Origin: Antedon mediterranea
Lineage: Eukaryota > Echinodermata > Crinoidea > Comatulida > Antedonidae
Length of the DNA stretch: 64,000 nt
Assembly (NCBI RefSeq): GCF_964355755.1
Contig: NC_092671.1
Span: forward strand, 34,117,304 to 34,181,303
Direction: 5' to 3'
Part shown: piece after piece, positions 54,718 through 64,000 of the stretch
How positions within the stretch are numbered: position 1 is the stretch's first letter
How the letters are laid out: the number at the start of each line of letters is the position of its first letter
Program-made: the position numbers and the translations under genes
Notes under the pieces: generated by a model
Database searches by the model: none
The model's input: only the letters and a program-made list of their open reading frames with translations
Told to the model about the DNA's origin: nothing

Positions 54718-54820
54718 AACCCTTTCATATCCATTTTAAGCAAAATAAGCAGCTTAAGCAGAGACTTCACAGGGAAAGGATTCGTTGCTAATAAGCAACT
54801 AATCAGCACAACATAGCAAT
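54718..54820 (+). repeat. Partial copy of the 82-bp minisatellite MITE
   Basis: 'cctttcatatccattttaag' then 'caaaataagcagcttaagca' and 'ggattcgttgctaataagca' match the left end and first unit of 51283-51818 in the same orientation. The right end is absent. Confidence 0.75.
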
Positions 54821-55765
54821 ACATTTGAATTTAAATAAAATAACTAAGTTTTATCGATGGGTGTCTTTAAAATATAAATTCAAGGTTCAGAATAAATAGT
54901 TCAAAATTTAGATTGAAATCAAATAATATTACTTTATTAATCTTTTTACCATATTTTCTCTGATAGTAATCAAAATATAGGCCTACATAGGTACATTAAA
55001 GATGAAAATGGGCCACATAAACCCGCAAGGCTTATAAAGATGTGGAAACCATAATAGTAGGCCTAAATGAATGAGTAATTACACAGTAAGCAAAATTGAA
55101 ACGATAAAATTAAGGGTAATAGGGCCTACATAATAATATATAATAATACATGTTTAGTAAACTAAAAGTTAATACATATTTCGTTAACAAAAAAAGATGT
55201 TAACATCATTATGATTAATAGATCAATACTCTATTATTTCTACTACATTTTAATTCATAAAAAAAAATGGGTACAGAGTCTGAATTAGTATCTAGATCAC
55301 CGGTAAATAATATTAGGCTGCCAGTTATTGATTTAAACAATGTTTAAATGCGAAGGCTTGTTAATATGCTTCCTTCTTCGTGGTAAATTAACGGCGAACT
55401 GTACTAAAAAAGAAGACACATTTGCTTCGGCCTCCAAGCGATTATATAAAACACATTGTTTTCAGTGGGGTTTTATCGCAGGACATGTCTCGGGGTAATG
55501 GTATCGAGATCGTCACGGGCTATATATTGAACTATGCCCCAGTCAAATGTATATTGGCCTAATATGCATTAAAGCAGAATAATGCATGTCTGTGTACATT
55601 ATTATAATGAAAGAAAAACAATGTAAATAAGTTAAACATTTTGGCAACATAAATTTTAGATAGGCCATTACTTTAATTATTTTTCTTGAGCCCAAAGAAA
55701 TATATTTATTACATTTTCGTTATCCGTGCTCTTAAATTGCTCAGAAAAAACGTCCCCTTTTTTAG
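54820..55765. other. Non-coding, nothing recognised
   Basis: A/T-rich interval with scattered 'aggcctac' words; no gene, repeat array or RNA motif that I can support. Confidence 0.4.
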
Positions 55766-55766
55766 T

Positions 55767-55953
55767 AAACCAAATATAAACAGGTTAAAACCAAATATAA
55801 ACAGGTTAAAACCAAATATAAACAGGTTAAAACCAAATATAAACAGGTTAAAACAAAATATAGACAGGTTAAAACCAAATATAGACAGGTTAAAACCAAA
55901 TATAAACAGGTTAAAACAAAATATAAACAGGTTAAAACCAAATATAAACAGGT
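55767..55953 (+). repeat. 21-bp minisatellite, about nine units, reading as a 7-residue repeat
   Basis: The unit 'aaaaccaaatataaacaggt' plus t (21 bp) recurs about nine times with few changes (aacaaaata, tagacagg). Because 21 is a multiple of three, an open frame (55686-55985) reads Asn-Arg-Leu-Lys-Pro-Asn-Ile repeatedly. Nothing else supports a protein. Confidence 0.88.
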
Positions 55954-56601
55954 TCCGAATTATGACATTAGGTTACGTATCATAATCAGCAACCATGACT
56001 AATACAATTAATAAAAACCAAGTACGAAAGGATATGTAAACATTTTCTCAGTCGGTCAACCATGTGCTTTTTTAAAATGATAAACGAGTTATGGCGAACA
56101 CGCACAGTATACATCAACTGAAAGAAAAAATAATATTTTAGGAACTGTATCTTGGAGTTGTGGCTTGGTGGTTATGATGCTTGGCTACCAATCCAAGGGT
56201 ACTGGGTGCCTGTCGTATGTCAGTAGTTTTTCTAATTTCTAATGACCAATTACAACTCCACTCCAAAACTTGTAATAAGACATTGTTTATGTAGGGCATC
56301 TTATGTATGTTTGTCTTCTTGTGAACGGGATTGCCAACTTTAAGAAGGATAGTGAATGAATTCGCGTTTGGTTCGTCCTTGGCAAATGAAAATTTAAATT
56401 AATTTTACACTTTATTTTATATTTTACACTGTGTTTTGTCAATATATTTTGCAAGCAAAAAATGCAAAATACATGCATGAAGTAATTTTACTTTGTGTTC
56501 TTTAAAATTATGTTCTGTCGTGATACGGCGTTTTAAAAGAATGGGGACGAATGAAAAAGAATTTAGGCACACTGAATAGATTAATATTTGTTTAAGTATA
56601 C

Positions 56602-56721
56602 TTTTTTTATGGCTACATGTTGGGCCCATGTACCCATTGGAGCATTTGCAGACGCTTGTATTATCTGTTGTAACACAAGTACCACCATTCAAGCATACAC
56701 CGCAATCATCTTGAATATCAT
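56602..56721 (-). CDS. LRP-like exon: EGF-like domain
   Basis: Reads 'DIQDDCGVCLNGGTCVTTDN' then 'TSVCKCSNGYMGPTCSHKK', with the C-x-NGGTC...CxC-xxGYxGxxC signature of EGF modules. The acceptor is 'ttctttattacag'; the donor is GTATAC after a run of A. It follows the propeller exon, as expected, because YWTD propellers are capped by an EGF module. Confidence 0.85.
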
Positions 56722-59700
56722 CTGTAATAAAGAAATTAGTAATGGTATATTTAGTAAAAATAAGATGTTAGACTTGTGTCTAAAATGAATAATGGGAACT
56801 TTTATGTTTACGACCTACCACCGACTAACCTAGGTCAGGTCAATCGATGTGTCTTCCTCGTCGTCTAGACTGGACCTAAAAACTATTGAAACAAACATGT
56901 GTCGAGGTGAGGAGCAGGATATGGAACGCCATGACGGACATAACTATGTCAAGTTGACCTCGCTCGTGTTATGTAGACATCGCTCTCGTGTTATGGAGAC
57001 ATTGCGCGAGTTGAGTTTACACATCGATCGTGTTATGGAGACATCGCTCGTGTTATGGAGACATCGCTCGAGTTGAGTTTTCGCGATGTGTAAACTCAAC
57101 ACGAGCAATATCTCCATAACACGAGCGATGTGTAAACTCAACACGAGCGATGTCTCCATAACACGAGCGATGTGTAAACTCAACTCGAGCGATGTCTCCA
57201 TAACACGAGCGATATGTAAACTCAACTCGAGCGATGTCTCCATAACACGAGCGATGTGTAAACTAAACCGGAGGAAATGCGTCCCATACGTAGTTCAGTC
57301 GTCACAAATCAAAATCTACGATATTATATCCTTAGGTCCATGATTATACTCTAAATTGTTAGACCACAAAAAGAATAGTCTTAGTCCATGGTTAAACCTA
57401 CCTGTGAATGGGCCTATATATAAGCTTGAATATGGATATTGAAATCGAGTAATACTGCTCTCCAATGATGGATTTCCAGTTCTTCTATCAACTCGATATA
57501 TGTCATAAGTCCCCGCATTTGTCCAGTAGATATAAGGGCCATATATTTCAATATCAATGCAGAAATATCCGGCCAAATCAGCAATGGTTGTTCTGTTGGT
57601 TCCATCAAGGTTAGCTTCTTCAATGATATTAGCTATTTCATCACACCAATACATCTTTCCATCTTGAAGATAACAACAAAAATATATTTAAAAAAATAAT
57701 GAACAATGGGATGTAGTTTAATCCAATAATTCAAAATATTATAATAATTTATCAAACTTCGTAAAATACATAATCGGTTGACACTTTTGCTCTTTTTTTT
57801 TTATCCCTAAACAGATAATGCTTTCATTGTTTTAAATTATAAAGAAAAAAGATCGAGTTTGTTTACGCTCAGTGTCCAGGCATTTACGATATAAACAAAC
57901 TATGAGATATGTTTTTTATAATAGTTATGGTGTAATTGTTCTTTATCACTGATTTTTAATATTTAAAAAATAGAAATAAACTTCCACACATCCTACAAAA
58001 GATTTGTATAAAGTCCTTTGCATAGAAAGAATGTTATCTACAATCTCCGAAGATAAAGAAATATTACAACATTGTATTAAAACACTGAATGAGGAATTAA
58101 TTAACAATTTGAGTATTGCTATTGAAGAAATTGAGACAGAAATAGACCTAAAACAAAGGAATTCGAAAATATTTACAGTAAAGAAACGAAAGGTGCTTAT
58201 ATACGATCAAGGGTTACAAATGGATAGAGGAGGGTGAGCGCGTAGCACAAAATACTTCTTAGATTTAGAGAAAAAAAGCATATAAAAAATATTTTAAAAA
58301 ATAATTGTAAATTATTGAAAAAACCAAAGGAATCATATGTGAAGAAATAAGATTCTTTAAGAAACTATATGCTAATAAGGGAATCTCCCAGGTAAAGTTA
58401 CTACCTAGATCGTTCAAATGTAAATAGTTTACCAAAATGAAGAAAAAACAAGTTGTGAAGGCTTAAAGAAGAAACGTACAAGAAGCAGTGAAGCATTAAA
58501 GCATATGTAATTGAATAAAGCCCCAGGGTATGATAGTTTACAAATATTAAATTTTTGGGAAGAGCTCAAATATTTAATATGTGATGTATTAATTTTAATG
58601 AATGCTATTTAAATAGCAAAATGAGCAATACGCAATGACTGGGTGTTATTAATCTGAAAGGGGATAAAAATCAACTACAAAATTGGAGTCCTATTACTCT
58701 GCTAACCACAGATTATAAAATATAGATGGTACGCTCGCTTCGCTCGCGTACCATCTAGGTCGTGCCCACAGATGGTTCTCGAATACATAATAATTTCAGC
58801 GTTAAAAAACTGGCGATTTCAAATGTACGTAGAATAATACATGTCGTTTACAGGAACGAATAAATAGACAATGATTTATGTACTCAACTAAAATTATCAC
58901 CCTGAGAATTACTTCCGAAAGAGAAACTTGTCACAAAATGAGACCAATTGTTTAAGTCAAATTTAAACAAACTTAATTTGTGTTTTGTATGTAACATTAG
59001 GGGTGAGGGATGGGGAAGAGGATGGGTGCATAGAGGAACAATTTTTAAATATATTAAATATATTCTTTATCCATTTAGTAACGAAATATTAATTGTTTTC
59101 ATGTTTTACAAATAATATACCACTAAACACAGTAAAACATTGCTATGTAATACTTTGTTGAAACTATAACCGTCCTAGTCGATTGAAATAGTACAGTACA
59201 TGTAACGATACATCACTACGACGTGTATGTTTATATAATGTAAAACAATTTGTGAAAACCCGGGTGAAAACCACCTTTATTCGAGGAAAATCATAAATTC
59301 GATTTAATCGTCAATAAATATTAAATTATCTAACTCAACTTAATTAGTAGGCCTAATGGTTTTCAATTGTTTCTTAGAGCCAATTCATACTTAAGTTGGT
59401 TCTTACCCCAGTTCTTACCCTACCCACCAAAGTTGTTCTGCGTGTGATGCACTGGCTTTACAACGCTACTCATGCCAGAGAGGGAAGGGTGATGATGTGG
59501 GTGGTTTAAATGCAATAATAAAGATTTTTTACATAATATACTGCGACTGAAAACGGTAGCTCATTATCCGTTTAAAAAAAAATTATATCCAACCTCTGCA
59601 GCACAGATTGAAAAAAAAATGGATCAAATTTACGACGCCTGAGGGAATAGACACTTGTGGAACAGAGATTGGAATGTTCCATTCATCGCAAATCAATACA

Positions 59701-62700
59701 TTTGTATAAATGTATATTAAATCTATCAAAATAGTATTTTTTAAAGAAAAGCGGCCTGTCTTCAACATTATGATGCTGTACTCGAGCTGTTCAACCGGTT
59801 TTCAGCCATTAAAAACAATTATCGTAGGAGGAGATAGGAAAATGCGAAGCATCCTCGTATTATTGTCTGTGGGTATTTTTCAAGACGGACATCCATTAGA
59901 CAGTGTATACCACGATCGAAAAACACCCCTATTTGGGGCAAATCGTTGAACCTAAATTCGTTTTAATTGTCAATAACTAATTATCTAACTCAATTTAATT
60001 AGTAAACAGGATTACATCAGGTGGTTAAAATCAGTACCGAGATTCTAACCAACTTTATATACCATCGAGTAAACATTCTAGAAATAACGTGCGATTTACC
60101 GAATTTTGCCCTTACGCATCCTCGTATTATTGTCTGTGGGTATTTTTCAAGACGGACATCCATTAGACAGTGTATACCACGATCGAAAAACACCCCTATT
60201 TGGGGCAAATCGTTGAACCTAAATTCGTTTTAATTGTCAATAACTAATTATCTAACTCAATTTAATTAGTAAACAGGATTACATCAGGTGGTTAAAATCA
60301 GTACCGAGATTCTAACCAACTTTATATACCATCGAGTAAACATTCTAGAAATAACGTACGATTTACTGAATTTTGCCCTTACGTAAATTTATATATAGAT
60401 TAACACACATCCTTAGTAATGTGTATATGACAGGGATGTCGCTTGTCAGCATTATTATTTCTATTGGTTGTAGAAGCAATGGCAATTAAGTAACCTAAGA
60501 AATGATCATCATTATAAAGGAATGTTGCTACCTAGTCCTATAAAAGAGGAAGTGCGTCCCGTGGGGGTCACTTGTATATAAACCAAACGGTGGGGGGGGG
60601 GGGGTGCAGCAGCCACTTCAAGACATGAGGCACTTGCGCTACCTGTTTTACTGAAAAATACTACGGATTTGAACTACAATTTACCAAAATCCAGTGTACT
60701 CTAAAAAGACGGTAGGCAGAAACAAGGCCACGCCAGAGAGGGCGCAATGTTTGTACTGGTTCCCGGCATGATCTGCGCATTGCCAAAGAGACCGTTCATG
60801 GCAAAATCACGAAGTTTATCGCTCGTCCGTGTGGTGCATGACGACGATGATCAAGATTGGTCACAGTTGAATGATTTTTGATGCAAAAACTCTAGGCCTA
60901 TTCAAAGGTATTTAGCGATGGGCTTATATAGCCGGGCTTATAGCATCCAGTATGCTAAAATACCTGCAAAATGTGGCGATAAATCGTCAAATTTTGACAC
61001 GGGTGGGCGGGCCAGGGACTTGAACTACTAATTTCACCCTGTCATTTCCCACACTTGTGCTACCAACTCTCCATATTTTCCCACACTTGTGCTACCAGGC
61101 CCTCGAAATCATACCCGTAAATGCGGCACCTCCCCGTATGGAAATATTAAGAGTGACCCCCCCCCCCCCTGTGAAGTGCGTATAGCACAACTTGCAGATG
61201 ATACAGTATTGTTTGCAGGAAACGAAAAAAGTATAACAAGAGGTCTATTCATTGTTAATAATTTCTGTGAAGTATCTGGTTTAAGCTTAAATAATAACAA
61301 AACTAGTGCCATGTGGATTTTATAGAAGGTATTACCATTCCCAAATGGGAAAAAGAAATTGGTATTGAAATTACAAACTGGTTTGATATTTGGTCAAGAA
61401 AAGTAAGAAATGAGAAATACAAAAAATATGCATAACTTAATTACAAATTGCTTCTCAGAATTTTACCAACACATTTACAACTAGAGGGTACTCCGAGAGT
61501 ACAAACCTCCGCCTACTGTAAATTTCCCTACATAAAATTCACCCGGAAAATATTATAGGCTAACTGCACACTACAAAGTTGTGGATGAGCGTTTGGTGTA
61601 ATTGTTATGTATCCAGCCTCTTACAGTTGAGATCGCTGGTTCAAGTCCCGCTGATGTTTTTTTTTTTTATTATTATTGTATTTTATTTATTTTTTTGGAC
61701 CTTGATCTTTGACCCTGACCCTTCAAAATTTAACCACAATTATATGATGAGTCATTGATCATTGTGGCTAAGTTTGGTGAGAATCGGATTAAAACTGTGG
61801 TCTCTAGGCAGTAAAATAGTTTTTTGTTAGTTGTGACCTTGATTTATGACCTTTCCCCTCAAATTCAAACTCCTCTGAGCTTTTTGGGCTTAGATCATTG
61901 TGAACAAATTTGGTGAGAATCAGCTAAAAACTGTGGTCTCCAGGATGTTCACATACACACACACACACACCCACACCCACGCACACAAACATACAGGGGT
62001 GAAAATATAACCTCCTTGGCGGAGGTAACTATATAAATGGAATACTAAAAACCCCAAAAAAGGTTATGTGATGTAACTGAGGATGAAAAACACATGTTTT
62101 TCAAATGTAAAAGCAATGTCTATTTATGGAAAAAATCAATGAAATAATAAAAAGTTAGATAATAGTATCGGTTCTTTTGAAGAACTTGTTTTTGGGTGAA
62201 TGCAATATAAAGAAGAATTTATGCTCTATATTCTATATACAAAATAAAAATATTGTCAGAATTAAATAGGTCAATCTGTAAAAACTTATGGATTATGTTT
62301 AAAAATATACTTACACAAGAGCATTCCATGAATGTATTTTTAATTTTTTTTTTAAGGTTACTGTAAATAAACTAATTTGTACAAAAATGTAAATAATGCA
62401 AATAAAACAGAAAAGAAAAATAGGGGGAAAACACTAAAAAGAAAAGTAAGCAGAAAGCACTGAAAATGCTATACTCTAGTATAGTTTTTTCAGATGTAAG
62501 GGGAAACTTAATATTATAAATGAAAATATTTATACATTTAAAAAAGATAACACAAACATAATAAAATTGTTTATTTATCAAAATGATTATGTTTTGAAAT
62601 GAAGTAAAGGTGAGTGAACCTCACAAAAGAGAAAAAAAAGAGGCCAGGGGTTCTCAACAGGCGGCTCAAGGACCAAATGCGGCTCGTGGGTGCATTTCAT

Positions 62701-63637
62701 ATGGCATGCAAAGAGATACTGCTAAAAAGTTTACTCCTTATAGCGGCATGGGTTCCCGTAAGCAGGGCTTTAAATATTAGCAGCAACCGGAACCGGCACA
62801 TCAACCGTCTAGCTCTATTTTTCAAATGGTACTGGTTGGTCATGGAAACTAAGTGCCATTTCCCGTTTTTTTTTATCTTTGTAGGCCTACTCCATGACCC
62901 AATGCCCTTGTTACATGGCTGTTCTAGCCTATAATATCTGGCCCGCGGCGACATTTGTAAATTGCAATATGGCCCACGGTAGGAACGGTTGAGAACCCCT
63001 GACATATTCTAATAACTAAAAAATAAAATATAAGTTGTATCTGAACCGTTAACTGATAACGCAAGCCCGTTTGGTAGATAAAGTGCCGTTGTCACAAGTT
63101 CTTCTCTGGTACTCAAGTCATTCAGCTTCGCGCGCTCTATCTTTTGCAAACCATAATCAGTCCAGTACAGGTATCTATAAAATAAAGCATAATAATTTCT
63201 CGTATTTATAACGTCCATGTGTAGAAATATATAATACAACTATTACAACCGGAACAGATGAAAATATTCAATTTCATTATTAATAAGAAAACCAATGGAA
63301 ATTAATAAAATTAAACAAATCAATGTTGAATTTTGATCTACGTCATTTAAAAAAAATTATTTTGTTAAAAAGGTACCGTGATAAAGCCCTGCATAGAGCA
63401 AGGATAGATTGATTTGCATAAGTAAACCCACCTAAGCAAGATTTAAACCCGATTTCTTCAGATAAGCTACATACCCGTTAACAGTATCTATCGCAATCCC
63501 ACGTGGACCGCCTAATGATGTATCAAAAAGAACTGTTCTGCCTGTTCCATCCAGATTTATTACTTCGATTCGGTCTTCTACCTCATCTGTCCAATAAAGT
63601 TTATTTCCAATTACGTCAACGGCAATACCACGAACAC
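56602..63637 (-). CDS. LDL-receptor-related protein, partial: YWTD propeller and EGF
   Basis: Four minus-strand exons in transcript order: 63475-63637, 63047-63174, 57402-57662 and 56602-56721. All four introns are phase 1, and joined codons give continuous sequence (for example 'DTVNG' to 'YLYWTDYG', and 'ALSVN' plus Asp to 'GKMYWCDE'). Together they form class-B YWTD repeats followed by an EGF-like module, the standard order in LRP and related endocytic or signalling receptors. The window holds only an internal part: upstream exons would lie beyond 64000, and the transmembrane and cytoplasmic parts were not found. The 5.4-kb intron between 57662 and 63047 is full of LINE and repeat sequence. 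The specific family member cannot be told. Confidence 0.85.
56940..57262. repeat. Palindromic minisatellite in an LRP intron
   Basis: The right half (57089-57262) has four 42-bp units with starts at 57089, 57131, 57173 and 57215, built of 'tgtaaactcaacacgagcga' and 'tgtctccataacacgagcga'. The left half (56960-57076) carries the same words in reverse complement ('cgctcgtgttatggagacat'). The whole forms a very large inverted repeat centred near 57080. Open frames on both strands (14-residue repeats such as V-M-E-T-S-L-E-L-S-L-H-I-A-R) are by-products. Confidence 0.85.
57402..57662 (-). CDS. LRP-like exon: YWTD repeats
   Basis: 'GKMYWCDEIANIIEEANLDG' then 'TNRTTIADLAGYFCIDIEIY', 'GPYIYWTNAGTYDIYRVDRR' and 'SSLYIGPFT'. 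Two blades: YWCD in place of YWTD in the first, and YWTN in the second. Acceptor 'ttatcttcaag', donor 'cag/gtaggt'. Confidence 0.88.
58004..58720 (+). pseudogene. Tx1/L1-like LINE ORF2 fragment, decayed
   Basis: Matches the 29650-35860 LINE between its endonuclease tail and RT: 'WIEEGER'-like at about 58213 followed by 'KYFLDLEKKKH' in shifted frames (compare 33123), 'NFWEELKYLICDVL' (compare 33480) and 'LQNWSPITLLTTDYKI' (58675-58720; compare 33600-33645). Many stops. It ends at the palindrome 58724-58756. Confidence 0.72.
58724..58756. repeat. Perfect hairpin at the LINE break point
   Basis: AGATGGTACGC / GCGTACCATCT, 11-bp perfect arms around 'tcgcttcgctc'. The LINE reading is lost exactly here. 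Confidence 0.85.
58757..59342. other. Spacer with repeat-B-like tail
   Basis: Non-coding. 59285-59342 resembles the inner part of repeat B ('gtcaataaatattaaattat', 'ctaactcaacttaattag'), placed in front of the 5' end of copy 4. Confidence 0.45.
59343..60403 (+). repeat. Repeat B, copy 4, with internal tandem duplication
   Basis: Runs from 'gtaggcctaatggttttcaa' to 'cgtaaatttatatataga'. A 267-bp unit, 59849-60115, is repeated at 60116-60382 almost unchanged, starting 'gcatcctcgtattattgtct'. Placed inside the decayed LINE (58004-58720 and 60410-62130). Confidence 0.88.
60410..61480 (+). pseudogene. LINE RT fragments, motif B and catalytic box
   Basis: 60428-60490 reads 'RQGCRLSALLFLLVVEAMAI' with a frame break, and 61164-61325 reads 'VRIAQLADDTVLFAGNEKSI' and 'NNFCEVSGLSLNNNKTSAMW'. 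It is the same LINE family as 29650-35860, but with the catalytic ADD intact. Between them (60500-61150) lies unrelated sequence with a G-run (60590) and a C-run (61158). 61440-61480 resumes with 'YKLLLRILPTHLQL' (compare 35300). Confidence 0.75.
61484..62027 (+). mobile_element. Insertion with tRNA-like head and (AC)n, TSD ACTA
   Basis: Flanked by ACTA at 61480-61483 and 62028-62031. The LINE frame resumes across it: '...THLQL' then 'YKWNTKNP'. Inside, 61585-61655 has tRNA-like A and B boxes ('tttggtgtaattgttatg', 'ctggttcaagtccc'), a body with two copies of 'ttggtgagaatc(g/a)g' and 'aactgtggtctc', an (AC)n run at 61955-61985, and ends with 'acctccgcc' / 'ggcggaggt' words. It fits a SINE-like or composite element. 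Confidence 0.7.
62028..62135 (+). pseudogene. LINE ORF2 C-terminal fragment
   Basis: After the insertion: 'YKWNTKNP' and, in another frame, 'CDVTEDEKHMFFKCK', matching the C-x2-C-x7-H-x4-C block of the 35-kb LINE with its first Cys pair degraded. Confidence 0.65.
62136..62640. other. Non-coding LRP intron sequence
   Basis: A/T-rich remnant, probably the LINE 3' UTR at first; nothing else recognised. Confidence 0.4.
62645..63001. mobile_element. hAT-like MITE
   Basis: 357 bp with ends CAGGGGTTCTCAAC and GTTGAGAACCCCTG, the terminal inverted repeat of hAT (Charlie-type) elements. Subterminal 'aaatgcggctcgtgg' and 'ctggcccgcggc' are also usual for the group. An 8-bp target duplication is not preserved. 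It sits 45 bp from an LRP exon. Confidence 0.88.
63047..63174 (-). CDS. LRP-like exon: YWTD blade
   Basis: 'YLYWTDYGLQKIERAKLNDL', 'STREELVTTALYLPNGLALS' and 'VN', one complete YWTD blade with the usual 'PNGLAL' start of the next. Acceptor 'tttattttatag'. The donor 'g/gttcag' is weak but gives correct phase (G plus AT of the next exon makes Asp). Confidence 0.85.
63475..63637 (-). CDS. LRP-like exon: YWTD blade
   Basis: 'VRGIAVDVIGNKLYWTDEVE' then 'DRIEVINLDGTGRTVLFDTS' and 'LGGPRGIAIDTVNG', a canonical class-B LDLR repeat. The acceptor 'ttaattaag' has a weak pyrimidine tract; the donor is 'gg/gtatgt'. Confidence 0.88.
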
Positions 63638-63639
63638 CT

Positions 63640-64000
63640 TAATTAATGAGAAATATCATCTTTATATTATTGCTGTGGGTTAACATTACCTTGAAACATT
63701 ACCTATACAGCCTCGGATTATGTATTAGTGTAACCCTTCTTGTTCGATAAAAAATAATGAAAACTCGGATTTCAAATAAATTTATATCATTCCGGAATTT
63801 ATTCCAATTGAAGTTTAATCTTAAACTAAAATAGAAAATACATACATGTATTATAATATAACTAACATACATCGATCGATTAAAACAATACAACACTATC
63901 AAAACAGGTAACTCTTGATATCTTAATCCATAATTGTCTTCATAATTAATCAATAATCAATAATATCGTAATAAAACAAAAATGCTATAGCAATAGTAAT
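63640..64000. other. LRP intron to window end, no feature seen
   Basis: A/T-rich; the next upstream LRP exon was not found before the window ends. Confidence 0.4.

Noticed and set aside
56944-57343. Repeat-protein-like frames on both strands
   Set aside because: The 42-bp minisatellite period is a multiple of three and lacks stops; no independent sign of coding.
61585-61660. Possible functional tRNA gene
   Set aside because: A and B boxes are present, but the cloverleaf arms do not pair convincingly and it sits in an ACTA-flanked insertion.
62614-63005. About 100-codon frames on both strands
   Set aside because: Inside the hAT-like MITE; no similarity to transposase.

Overview
This is eukaryotic DNA: AT-rich, low in coding density, with intron-split genes (GT-AG junctions plus one GC-AG) buried in transposable elements. 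The mix points to a marine invertebrate, most likely a non-vertebrate deuterostome such as an echinoderm or hemichordate. The evidence is a ROCO GTPase with death-fold domains, a Penelope-like element, CR1-like and Tx1/L1-like LINEs, a Ty3/gypsy-type element that ends in RNase H, and frequent TAGGCCTA motifs. The species cannot be fixed from sequence alone.

Two host genes can be supported. (1) At 14461-25209 (+) there is a nearly complete ROCO protein gene of about 17 recognisable exons: an N-terminal death-effector-like fold, a ROC GTPase interrupted by a long charged insertion, a COR region, a Cys-rich segment and a C-terminal Death-like domain. Its P-loop lacks the Gly-Lys of GxxxxGK[S/T], and a reading-frame break lies in the first exon, so it is either a nucleotide-blind paralogue or a pseudogene in progress. 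(2) At 56602-63637 (-) there are four phase-1 exons of an LDL-receptor-related protein: YWTD beta-propeller repeats followed by an EGF-like domain. The intron between its second and third exons is filled with LINE remnants and other repeats.

Layout. 1-330: AT-rich repeat. 330-6520: a 5'-truncated CR1-like LINE (-) split by a second CR1-like LINE (+, 1573-4980) with target duplication ATAAC. 6540-14400: AT-rich interspersed repeats, containing a 1.77-kb element with terminal inverted repeats (7276-9045). 14461-25209: the ROCO gene, whose introns hold a repeat-B copy and a MITE. 25210-29640: mostly non-coding. 29650-35860: a Tx1/L1-like LINE whose ORF1 is split by a 935-bp element with 146-bp TIRs and a 9-bp target duplication. 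36300-38640: small tandem repeats and a CR1/jockey-type LINE tail. 38989-41158: a Penelope-like element with a 643-aa RT plus GIY-YIG ORF, bounded by perfectly registered 162-bp inverted repeats that carry hammerhead-like motifs. 41160-43650: minisatellites. 44570-45115: LINE tail. 45746-50083: Ty3/gypsy-type RT-RNase H, split by a 2.5-kb insertion that itself holds a tRNA-derived SINE, then a polypurine tract and a 132-bp LTR-like end. 50084-56100: repeat B, CCAAT/CRE-rich sequence, an 82-bp minisatellite and a 21-bp minisatellite. 56600-64000: the LRP-like exons, a palindromic minisatellite, a decayed LINE, repeat B with a 267-bp tandem duplication, and a hAT-like MITE.

The mobile elements form a readable stratigraphy: four or more can be placed inside older elements because the host reading frame resumes exactly across the insertion.
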